From JBLRWS01 sp047921075 (GTDB taxonomy: Bacteria; Bacteroidota; Rhodothermia; Balneolales; Balneolaceae), in contig JBLRWS010000067.1 in NCBI GenBank assembly GCA_047921075.1, forward strand, positions 1 to 11,654: a stretch of DNA of 11,654 nt, given 5' to 3'. Numbering within the stretch: position 1 is the first letter of the stretch; every line of letters starts with the position of its first letter. Positions 6,016 through 11,654 of this stretch are shown here, one piece after another. The position numbers and the translations under genes were made by a program. Below the pieces are notes generated by a model. That model searched no databases, was not told the DNA's origin, and saw only the letters and a program-made list of their open reading frames with translations.

Positions 6016-7371
6016 ATGACCCAATTACCCGAACACCACTCTACCAGTCACCCTGACTCTCATCCGGATTACCAACCGAAAGAGTACGTAACGTGTTCAC
6101 ACCCCGACTGGTCCAAAAATGCCACCATTTACGAAGTAAATATCCGGCAATACACTCCGGAAGGGACGTTCGAAGCGTTTGCAGAGCACCTGTCGCGCTT
6201 AAAAAAAATGGGCGTGGATATTCTCTGGCTGATGCCGATTCACCCCATCGGAATAAAGAACAGAAAAGGATCTCTTGGCAGCTATTACGCGGTTCGCGAC
6301 TATCTGGAAGTCAATCCGGAATTTGGCACCGCCCATGATTTTCGATCACTTGTAGAGAAAATCCATGAGATGGGGATGTATGTGATTCTCGATTGGGTAG
6401 CCAACCACTCGGCATGGGACAATCCCCTCACCGAATCCAACCCGGAGTGGTATACCCGCACCAAAAGCGGGGAGTTTCAGCCCACGCCTTGGTACGACTG
6501 GGATGACATCATCGACTTCGATTACACCCAGCCGGGGCTTCGGCGCTATATGGAGCAGGCCATGGTACACTGGGTAAAAGAGTACAATGTAGATGGGTTC
6601 CGGTGCGATGTGGCCGGGTTTGTACCGATCGATTTTTGGGAGCAGATGCGCCGTACTTTAGACACCATCAAACCGGTATTTATGCTGGCTGAGTGGGAAT
6701 CACGCGACCTGCACCACCGGGCATTTGATATGACCTATGGGTGGAGCTTTTACGATGCGTTGATTTCTCTTATCAAAAAAAAGGAGGGAATGGCAACACT
6801 TTACGAATATCTGGCCCATGATGTGAGCACCTTTCCACGTGGTGGATACCGGATGTTGTTCACAGAAAATCACGACAAAAATTCGTGGGATGGTACCCAA
6901 TACAGTAACTTTGGAGAGGGGTTGCCGGCCGCCACGGTGTTGGCCTGTACCGCCAATGGCATGCCGTTGGTATACAGCGGGCAGGAAGCCGGACTGGACC
7001 GGTCGCTCGCTTTCTTTGAGAAAGACCAGATTGAATGGAAAGAGCACCCAAACAGAGAGTTGTACGCCAAGCTGTTCGCTTTAAAAAAGAGAAACCGTGC
7101 ACTATGGAACGGAGAACATGGCGGTGTGATGGTGCGTATTCTAAACAATAAAATGGACCAGGTACTCTCATTTGCACGGGAAACGGATTCGCGCACGGTG
7201 ATGGTCGTCATCAACTTTTCAGAGCACCCTGCCGATGTGCAGCTACGTACAGACGATTACACCGGCACCTACACAGAGCTTTTTTCAGAGAACGAAACGA
7301 CCATCGCTGCCACACATACGATTTCGCTGCAGCCGTGGGGTTATCGGGTGTATCACAAAGAAGGCGGTTAG
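6016..7371 (+). CDS. Cytoplasmic alpha-amylase family (GH13) glycosidase
   Basis: This 451-residue protein is a compact GH13 enzyme with all four conserved regions: DWVANH (126-131), GFRCDVAG with the nucleophile Asp198 (194-201), MLAEWE with the acid/base Glu226, and FTENHD with the transition-state Asp287 (282-287). The TIM barrel starts near residue 37 (TIYEVNIRQYTPEG), and a short C-terminal beta domain ends in a typical LQPWGYRVY. There is no signal peptide, so it should act in the cytoplasm on intracellular alpha-glucans or imported maltodextrins. No N-terminal starch-binding or cyclomaltodextrinase domain is attached. The first 30 or so residues are a polar tail rich in His, Pro, Ser and Asp that is unlikely to be part of the fold. 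The exact specificity (hydrolase or transglycosylase) cannot be read. A small CBM48 protein is encoded a few kilobases away. Confidence 0.92.
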   Translation: MTQLPEHHSTSHPDSHPDYQPKEYVTCSHPDWSKNATIYEVNIRQYTPEGTFEAFAEHLSRLKKMGVDILWLMPIHPIGIKNRKGSLGSYYAVRDYLEVNPEFGTAHDFRSLVEKIHEMGMYVILDWVANHSAWDNPLTESNPEWYTRTKSGEFQPTPWYDWDDIIDFDYTQPGLRRYMEQAMVHWVKEYNVDGFRCDVAGFVPIDFWEQMRRTLDTIKPVFMLAEWESRDLHHRAFDMTYGWSFYDALISLIKKKEGMATLYEYLAHDVSTFPRGGYRMLFTENHDKNSWDGTQYSNFGEGLPAATVLACTANGMPLVYSGQEAGLDRSLAFFEKDQIEWKEHPNRELYAKLFALKKRNRALWNGEHGGVMVRILNNKMDQVLSFARETDSRTVMVVINFSEHPADVQLRTDDYTGTYTELFSENETTIAATHTISLQPWGYRVYHKEGG

Positions 7372-7380
7372 CCCCTCTAT

Positions 7381-8037
7381 CTACACACTCTTTTTGAGCT
7401 TCAGCATCCGGGTCATCAGATCATACTGATGGATGGTAGCATCTTCATCCATCTGAGAGACATGTTTTACATCCTCTACGGAGTAGAATGCGTCGGGCGC
7501 ATGGGTTGTAACCAATTCTATCAACTCCTTCCATCGCTTTCGCTTGGTGATGGTGAACAAAATAGTCACGTCGCCATAGGCCCCTTTTCCTGATACGGAG
7601 GTAAACCGAAACCGGTTCTCTTTCAACCGTTCGGCTAACTCTGCACTATTGGCACCGGCAATAATGCGAAACATTTGAATACCGATTTTCATCTTCTCTT
7701 CGATATACATGCCCATAAAGTTCCCCGCTGCAAACCCGGCGGCATAGGCAATATAGTTCATCCAATTATCGAGGTTTTGAAACACCTGAGCCACAATAAT
7801 GATCCAAATCAAAACCTCTACAAACCCGAGCAGTGTTGCTTTGCCTCGAAATCCTTTAGAGACAAACATGATTCGCAGCGTGCCAATGCTTACATCACAA
7901 ATGCGGGCAAAGAAAATAAAGATGGGTACGTAAACATCCGGTATAACATCCAGAAGTAGAAACAAGGGTGCGTGCGTTTTGTAGTTGAAACGATGTGCTT
8001 TTAAAAAAAGCTTCGATGTAATCCACCGGATGCACAT
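7381..8037 (-). CDS. UPF0316 (DUF5698/DUF2179) membrane protein
   Basis: This 218-residue protein has three hydrophobic segments (roughly 34-58, 66-86 and 91-111) and a soluble C-terminal DUF2179 domain (about 115-190). The stretch FFARICDVSIGTLRIMFVSK (42-61), followed by a VFQNLDNWMNYIAYAAGFAAG-like segment (85-105), matches the UPF0316/YebE family, whose function is unknown. The DUF2179 part, with SGKGAYGDVTILFTITKRK, fits a small ligand-sensing domain, but no ligand is established. The first ~25 residues from ATG 8037 look non-homologous; a TTG at 7963-7965 could be the real start. The gene converges on the GH13 gene with 9 bases between stops. It lies 68 bases downstream of tRNA-Ser on the same strand and may be transcribed from the same promoter. 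Confidence 0.85.
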   Translation of the reverse strand: MCIRWITSKLFLKAHRFNYKTHAPLFLLLDVIPDVYVPIFIFFARICDVSIGTLRIMFVSKGFRGKATLLGFVEVLIWIIIVAQVFQNLDNWMNYIAYAAGFAAGNFMGMYIEEKMKIGIQMFRIIAGANSAELAERLKENRFRFTSVSGKGAYGDVTILFTITKRKRWKELIELVTTHAPDAFYSVEDVKHVSQMDEDATIHQYDLMTRMLKLKKSV

Positions 8038-8105
8038 ACGAAGCGAAACGCTTAGACCACTGCCTTATCTCAATATTAGAAAAGAATCAAACAGCGAATC
8101 GGATG

Positions 8106-8194
8106 CGGAGAGAGAGGGATTCGAACCCTCGATACCCTTTTGGGGGTATACTCCCTTAGCAGGGGAGCGCTTTCAGCCACTCAGCCACCTCTCC
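8106..8194 (-). tRNA. tRNA-Ser (anticodon GCU)
   Basis: The minus strand folds as a class II tRNA of 89 bases. The acceptor stem is GGAGAGG paired with TCTCTCC (one G-U pair), with discriminator G at 8106. The D arm begins TGGCTGAGTGGC. The anticodon stem CTCCC/GGGAG encloses the loop CTGCTAA with anticodon GCT. A long variable arm (TATACCC/GGGTATC region) is typical of serine, and the T arm is GAGGG-TTCGAAT-CCCTC. CCA is not encoded. It reads AGC and AGU codons. Confidence 0.96.
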
Positions 8195-8231
8195 GTTTCT
8201 GAAATGACATGTGTATCATCAAAGAACGGTT

Positions 8232-8261
8232 AATATAAAGAGCTTTGATTCCCCTTTGCAA
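8232..8261 (-). promoter_or_regulatory. Probable sigma-70-type promoter for tRNA-Ser
   Basis: On the minus strand TTGCAA (8256-8261) and TATATT (8232-8237) are separated by 18 bases. This places transcription start near 8225, about 30 bases before the mature tRNA 5' end at 8194. The -10 matches TATAAT at five of six positions and the -35 matches TTGACA at four of six. It lies downstream of the hpt stop, so the tRNA need not depend on the upstream operon. Confidence 0.5.
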
Positions 8262-8284
8262 GAGCAAACCAAAACGTTTGGCAT

Positions 8285-8839
8285 TTACTCTTCCAAAATA
8301 TAAATCTGTGCCAGATTACGCCCCTCTTGCCCATAGTCGAGGCCGTACCCGAGCACAAACAGATTGGGGATTTTAAAACCGGTATATCTGATTTTTACGT
8401 CGTGCCGTGTAGCGTCGTGTTTGTGCAGTAATGTGGCGATACTAACCGACGCCGGGCCGGACCGGCCAAGTTTATCCGCCAAATAGTTCATCGAAAGGCC
8501 TGTATCCACAATATCCTCTACCAAAATAACGTGCCGGCCCTGTATGTCCGCATCAATATTTTTTAAGTCTTTTACCTGGCCCGATGATACTTTTTCATCG
8601 CCATAGCTGCTCAGCTTCAAAAAGTCTACTTCGCAGGGAATGCTTACATATCGCATCAGATCGGCCAGAAAGATATAGGCGCCGTTCAACACACCGATAA
8701 AGATCGGTTTTTTGTCTTTGTAATCTCTGCTAATCTCATCACCAAGTTGGCGCACACGTTGCTGAATCTCTTCGTGTGTTAGGTATACCCTGAACGTTTC
8801 ACCGTTGATTGTTACGAATTCGGGTTGATATAGATCCAT
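8285..8839 (-). CDS. hpt: Hypoxanthine phosphoribosyltransferase
   Basis: This 184-residue enzyme joins PRPP with hypoxanthine or guanine to give IMP or GMP in purine salvage. The PRPP-binding signature VILVEDIVDTGLS spans residues 104-116, with Glu108-Asp109 binding ribose hydroxyls and Asp112 as the likely base for N7. The pyrophosphate loop LNGAY is at 51-55, and GYGLDYGQEGRNL (164-176) is the purine-site tail typical of HGPRTs. Length matches the bacterial family. The ATG directly abuts the tilS stop (TAAATG), so translation is probably coupled. The tilS-hpt pair is a widespread arrangement, classically followed by ftsH in Firmicutes; here a tRNA-Ser gene follows instead. Confidence 0.96.
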   Translation of the reverse strand: MDLYQPEFVTINGETFRVYLTHEEIQQRVRQLGDEISRDYKDKKPIFIGVLNGAYIFLADLMRYVSIPCEVDFLKLSSYGDEKVSSGQVKDLKNIDADIQGRHVILVEDIVDTGLSMNYLADKLGRSGPASVSIATLLHKHDATRHDVKIRYTGFKIPNLFVLGYGLDYGQEGRNLAQIYILEE

Positions 8840-10201
8840 TTATCTGTTTGTGTCCTTGTTCGCTATATAAATAATTTCGTTGGTTGCCGGCGTGCAGCGA
8901 ACCCGTTCCGAAACAACACCCACTCTTCGCTGAGAATCGGAATGCGGGAATATAACGGCACAGAGAGTGCCATCAAAAGATCGAATGACGAGCGCCTCTT
9001 TTTTTTGTGCAGATGAAATTTTAGCATCCGTAAGCAGATCCGAAACAAGCTTGGTGCCGCTCATTCCAAGAGGCTGTATGCGATCTCCGGACTGCCACGA
9101 TTCGACGGTAAGCGGCCAGCTGACGGCATCGGAATCGAATTGCAAGGTGGCGGGGTCGAGCTCACCATCCCACTCTGCCCGAGCCGCTTCGAGCCCAAAT
9201 GGCAAGGATACGGCTTCTTCATCCTCCGGCCATTCGATATGCACGGTTGGGTCGGCCTGCTCAGCCCATTCAAACTGGTCACGATTTCGAACCAGTGCGT
9301 ATCGTGGCGAGAGCTGAACCGACTGGCCTGTTTCGAGAGCGGGTAACGCCCGCAACGCCGTTTCCAGCCCTTTGGTGGGTGTAAAATCGGATGCCTGTTG
9401 TACGGCAAACCGAAAAAGCAGCGGGGCACGTAACGCTTCAGGCAGCTCGAGCAGCCGTTTTCGATGCAGCGCCCCTTCACCGGCCCGAATAGCCTTGAGC
9501 TGAGCATCTGCCAGAAGCTCAAACTCTTCTGCGCGATCCCGTAAACGCAGAATATTATCCTCCCAGCCGGGAAAGAACTCCTCCAGCCGAGGCTTCCATT
9601 CGTGGCGTAAAAAATTCCGGGCGTAGGACGTCTCCAGGTTGGAGGCATCGTCTCTGTACGGCACATGAAACTCTTTGGCAAAGCGTTCAATCTGCTCTTT
9701 TGTAACGGCCAACATGGGGCGGCAAATAACACCTGACAGCGGCTTCATCCCTTTCCAGGCAGGCATTCCCGAGCCCCGCAGCAGTTTTTGTAAAATGGTT
9801 TCTACCTGATCATCCCGATGGTGCGCCGTAGCAATATAGTGAGCCCCGATCTCGATGCGAATCTCCTCAAATATCCGGTAGCGCTCTTCCCGGGCGGCGT
9901 TTTGAAAATTTCCGGTTGCTTCCTTATCCAGTTCCAGGCGAACCGACAGGCACTCCAATCCAAAAAATTGAGCTGTCTCTTCAACCATTTGTTGATCCGC
10001 ATCGGACGCCTCGCCGCGAATTTGGTAGTTGCAATGGAGAGCCATCACCGGATATCCCAGCCTGTGCAGCAGATACAGCATCACCATAGAATCGACGCCA
10101 CCACTGACGCCGGCCACAAACGACTTGGTGCGGTCAATCGATAGATTCGTCAGCTGTTGCTGAACGCTCTGAACCAGCGGGGAAGATTCGAATTTGCTCA
10201 T
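8840..10201 (-). CDS. tilS: tRNA(Ile)-lysidine synthase
   Basis: This 453-residue enzyme attaches lysine to C34 of tRNA-Ile(CAU), changing both its codon reading and its charging identity, and is normally essential. The N-type ATP pyrophosphatase P-loop is SGGVDS (33-38). The second signature, HHRDDQVETILQKLLRGSG (127-145), and RDDASNLETSYARNFLR (183-199) are characteristic of TilS. The C-terminal domain contains SGDRIQPLGMSGTKLVSDLL, the usual tRNA-binding TilS-C motif. ATG 10201 lies inside birA, giving a 68-base overlap in another frame. There is no ATG, GTG or TTG in frame between it and the P-loop, so this start seems required. The stop is immediately followed by the hpt ATG. Confidence 0.95.
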   Translation of the reverse strand: MSKFESSPLVQSVQQQLTNLSIDRTKSFVAGVSGGVDSMVMLYLLHRLGYPVMALHCNYQIRGEASDADQQMVEETAQFFGLECLSVRLELDKEATGNFQNAAREERYRIFEEIRIEIGAHYIATAHHRDDQVETILQKLLRGSGMPAWKGMKPLSGVICRPMLAVTKEQIERFAKEFHVPYRDDASNLETSYARNFLRHEWKPRLEEFFPGWEDNILRLRDRAEEFELLADAQLKAIRAGEGALHRKRLLELPEALRAPLLFRFAVQQASDFTPTKGLETALRALPALETGQSVQLSPRYALVRNRDQFEWAEQADPTVHIEWPEDEEAVSLPFGLEAARAEWDGELDPATLQFDSDAVSWPLTVESWQSGDRIQPLGMSGTKLVSDLLTDAKISSAQKKEALVIRSFDGTLCAVIFPHSDSQRRVGVVSERVRCTPATNEIIYIANKDTNR

Positions 10202-10967
10202 GCGAAAAGGTATTTACATCCAGCTCCTCATTCAACAGCAAACAGCATCCATCCCGGTTTACGCCTAAAAATTTCATCGGCTGGGCACTTTGCTTGCCAT
10301 TGATACGAACCCCGCACCACTCTCCATACCCTGCCAGATTGCGGCTGATGGCCTTGTGCAGTTCGGGATCGTGCTTGGTCCAGCGGGCAACTGCGTATTC
10401 GATGCGGCTGAGAAGTTGCGCCAAAAACTCTTCCCGTGAAGGCGTCTTTGGCACATGCTGCACAAGAGAGGTTGCTTCATCGCCCAGCGCGCCCGGGAAT
10501 TTGCTCTGCAAAATATTGATGCCCACGCCGATCAGCAGCCGGTGAAGCTCCTTACCCACAAAAACAGACTCCGTGAGCACACCGGAGACCTTTTTGTCGC
10601 AAATGAAGATATCATTTGGCCACTTGATCTTCGCATCTCCGCCGATTTGATCGGCAACACACTGCCGTACGGCATCTGCCACCGACAAGGTAAGCAGCGG
10701 CAATCTCTCGGCCGATGCAGGACGAAGCCCGATCGTAAAGGTAAGATTAGCGCGCGGCTCGCTGTGCCACGAACGGCTGTATTGCCCTCGGCCTACGGTT
10801 TGATGATCGGCCAGGACAACCGCTCCATGCGAAAACCGATCGTTCTCGCACGTTTTTAGAAAGGTGTTGGTAGATGCAGCCTCCTCCAGAAAAATAAAAT
10901 CGGAACCCAGCCACGATGTCCGTAGCTGAGTCCGGAAATACGATTCATTAAATGGAGGATGATCCAT
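10134..10967 (-). CDS. birA: Biotin--[acetyl-CoA-carboxylase] ligase (monofunctional)
   Basis: This 277-residue enzyme makes biotinyl-AMP and transfers biotin to carrier proteins such as AccB. The motifs appear in order: STNTF (32-36), the biotin/ATP loop GRGQYSRSW (59-67), KWPNDI (115-120), KKVSGVL (125-131) and GVGINI (147-152), then a C-terminal SH3-like domain. There is no N-terminal helix-turn-helix, so it should not act as the biotin-operon repressor known from E. coli BirA. It starts 9 bases after the CBM48 gene and overlaps tilS by 68 bases, placing it inside a tightly packed transcription unit. Confidence 0.95.
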   Translation of the reverse strand: MDHPPFNESYFRTQLRTSWLGSDFIFLEEAASTNTFLKTCENDRFSHGAVVLADHQTVGRGQYSRSWHSEPRANLTFTIGLRPASAERLPLLTLSVADAVRQCVADQIGGDAKIKWPNDIFICDKKVSGVLTESVFVGKELHRLLIGVGINILQSKFPGALGDEATSLVQHVPKTPSREEFLAQLLSRIEYAVARWTKHDPELHKAISRNLAGYGEWCGVRINGKQSAQPMKFLGVNRDGCCLLLNEELDVNTFSHEQIRIFPAGSERSATADESID

Positions 10968-10976
10968 ACAGGGTGA

Positions 10977-11276
10977 TTAGTCGCCCACTTTCACAAGTGA
11001 GTCTTCCGTTCCGAATTCATTCGGAACATACGCATCTGCTGCGTCATCATTTTCCCAAACCTGGCCATCCAGTAAAAATTTATACCGGTATTCCGAGTTG
11101 GGTTTCAGGCGAAGAAGAGTTTCCCATTTGCCATCTTTTTTTGTGAGTTTATCACTTTTGGTATCCCAGTTGTTAAATTCGCCGGCGATGGCCACATCTT
11201 TTTTGGCCCACTCTTCGGGAATGGCAAACGTTACTTTACAGACGGTTCGTTTTGGTGTGAATTCTTTTTGAAGCAT
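10977..11276 (-). CDS. Stand-alone CBM48 / isoamylase early-set (glycogen-binding-like) protein
   Basis: This 99-residue protein is almost entirely one early-set immunoglobulin-like domain. GEFNNWD (32-38) and YRYKFLLDGQVWEND (63-77) match the carbohydrate-binding module of CBM48 and the AMPK beta subunit, including the aromatic residues that stack on glucan. It has no catalytic domain and no signal peptide. It may bind glycogen or target a partner to it, but this is inference. An upstream ATG at 11324 would add 16 residues without family resemblance; ATG 11276 starts right before the conserved strand and is preferred. It is the first gene of a probable CBM48-birA-tilS-hpt operon. The co-location with housekeeping genes may reflect compact organisation rather than function. 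Confidence 0.86.
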   Translation of the reverse strand: MLQKEFTPKRTVCKVTFAIPEEWAKKDVAIAGEFNNWDTKSDKLTKKDGKWETLLRLKPNSEYRYKFLLDGQVWENDDAADAYVPNEFGTEDSLVKVGD

Positions 11277-11347
11277 GATCTTGGTTGGTTGATTGGGTGG
11301 TATTGAATGAACGACACACTGCAATAATACCTAATTATTTTTTATAA

Positions 11348-11377
11348 AAATACTATTTGGCGTTTATTTAACACAAA
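11348..11377 (-). promoter_or_regulatory. Candidate promoter of the CBM48-birA-tilS-hpt operon
   Basis: In the AT-rich gap upstream of the CBM48 gene the minus strand has TTTG (11374-11377) and, 18 bases on, TAGTATTT (11348-11355). This resembles the Bacteroidota -33/-7 pattern (TTTG ... TAnnTTTG) with an imperfect second element. The region is AT-rich enough for chance matches. Confidence 0.3.
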
Positions 11378-11440
11378 TGAATTCTTTTTTTTATTTAAAA
11401 AATAAGGAGATAATTTTTCTTTACCTTAAAATAAAATTTT

Positions 11441-11454
11441 TGGAAACGGTTCCC
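11441..11454. promoter_or_regulatory. LacI-family/cre-like operator candidate
   Basis: TGGAAACGGTTCCC contains an imperfect 12-bp palindrome (GGAAAC/GGTTCC, five of six pairs) centred on CG, the form typical of LacI-family operators and of the catabolite-response element. It stands alone in a very AT-rich gap between ptsI and the CBM48 gene, about 65 bases upstream of the candidate promoter. No LacI-family regulator is encoded in the window. Confidence 0.4.
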
Positions 11455-11521
11455 GGATTACTCTCTAAATCAGATCTTTCCGTTTCTGCTAAAATTCTAT
11501 GTATTTAAGCTGAATACGCTC

Positions 11522-11654
11522 TTACCGGCTCGTTTTTGTTTCCATCCAGCCATTCACCAGCTCTTTCATCTCAGCTGTTGTGGACACAGCCTTTGCGTGA
11601 TCAGCCAGGGCGGCCAATTCTGATCCCGAACTGCTGCAGAGAAGCTCTTTAACG
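11522..11654 (-). CDS. ptsI: PTS Enzyme I (phosphoenolpyruvate-protein phosphotransferase), C-terminal fragment
   Basis: The last 43 residues of a minus-strand gene enter from the right edge and end at TAA 11522-11524. They begin VKELLCSS and end with ELVNGWMETKTSR. From memory, the E. coli PtsI C-terminus can be laid alongside without gaps: TTAEMKELVNGWMETKT against TTDELMTLVNKFIEEKT, and LAALADHAKAVS against AKVLAEQALAQP. Enzyme I takes phosphate from phosphoenolpyruvate and passes it to HPr, for sugar uptake or regulation. Only the tail is seen, so the catalytic His and the PEP-binding residues cannot be checked. Confidence 0.7.
   Translation of the reverse strand, partial: VKELLCSSSGSELAALADHAKAVSTTAEMKELVNGWMETKTSR

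Noticed and set aside
8269..8281. Near-palindrome CCAAAACGTTTGG between hpt and tRNA-Ser, as operator or hpt terminator
   Set aside because: Stem is only five AT-rich pairs with a tiny loop and a short T stretch; neither role can be supported by eye.
9061..9732. 223-codon minus-strand frame within tilS
   Set aside because: Same-strand alternate-frame shadow; Pro/Arg/Cys-rich with no domain, while the TilS frame has all its motifs.
1..11654. Search for CRISPR arrays, transposases, integrases, phage genes and toxin-antitoxin pairs
   Set aside because: No regularly spaced repeats, no terminal inverted repeats and no matching protein motifs were seen; the only direct repeat flanks the assembly gap.

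Overview
The window reads as a stretch of ordinary chromosome from a draft assembly of a Bacteroidota-like bacterium. My best guess is the Balneolota/Rhodothermota side. The grounds are a moderate GC content, a general lack of Shine-Dalgarno sequences before the starts, a lipoprotein with a six-bladed propeller, and family memberships common in those groups. The phylum is an inference, not something read directly. I see no phage, transposon, CRISPR array, integrase or defence cassette.

Left part (1-4117). A STAS-domain anti-anti-sigma gene runs off the left edge on the minus strand. About 340 AT-rich bases follow with no convincing gene. A membrane acyltransferase family 3 gene (plus) then converges on two minus-strand genes: a flavin disulfide oxidoreductase of the dihydrolipoyl dehydrogenase/mercuric reductase class, and a beta-propeller lipoprotein.

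Middle part (4118-8037). The plus-strand genes are an SDR oxidoreductase without the usual Tyr-Lys pair, a YjbQ/UPF0047 protein and a cytoplasmic GH13 alpha-amylase-family enzyme. Between the SDR and yjbQ lies a small broken-looking reading frame. After it comes a 100-N scaffold gap flanked by two identical 55-bp copies of the yjbQ start, almost certainly an assembly artefact. A UPF0316/DUF2179 membrane protein gene (minus) converges on the GH13 gene with 9 bases between them.

Right part (8106-11654, all minus). In transcription order: the C-terminal end of PTS Enzyme I (ptsI), a small stand-alone CBM48 glycogen-binding-type protein, birA, tilS, hpt, then tRNA-Ser(GCU) with its own likely promoter. 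The genes from CBM48 through hpt are tightly packed: a 9-base gap, a 68-base overlap, then zero bases between tilS and hpt. They are likely one operon. A LacI-family-like operator sits between ptsI and that operon. With GH13, the CBM48 protein and Enzyme I, the region has a light carbohydrate theme, while tilS, hpt and birA are housekeeping.

I did not find a convincing new multi-gene system. The points most worth a second look are the divergent SDR active site, the long birA/tilS overlap, the operator-like site near ptsI, and the broken frame beside the assembly gap.
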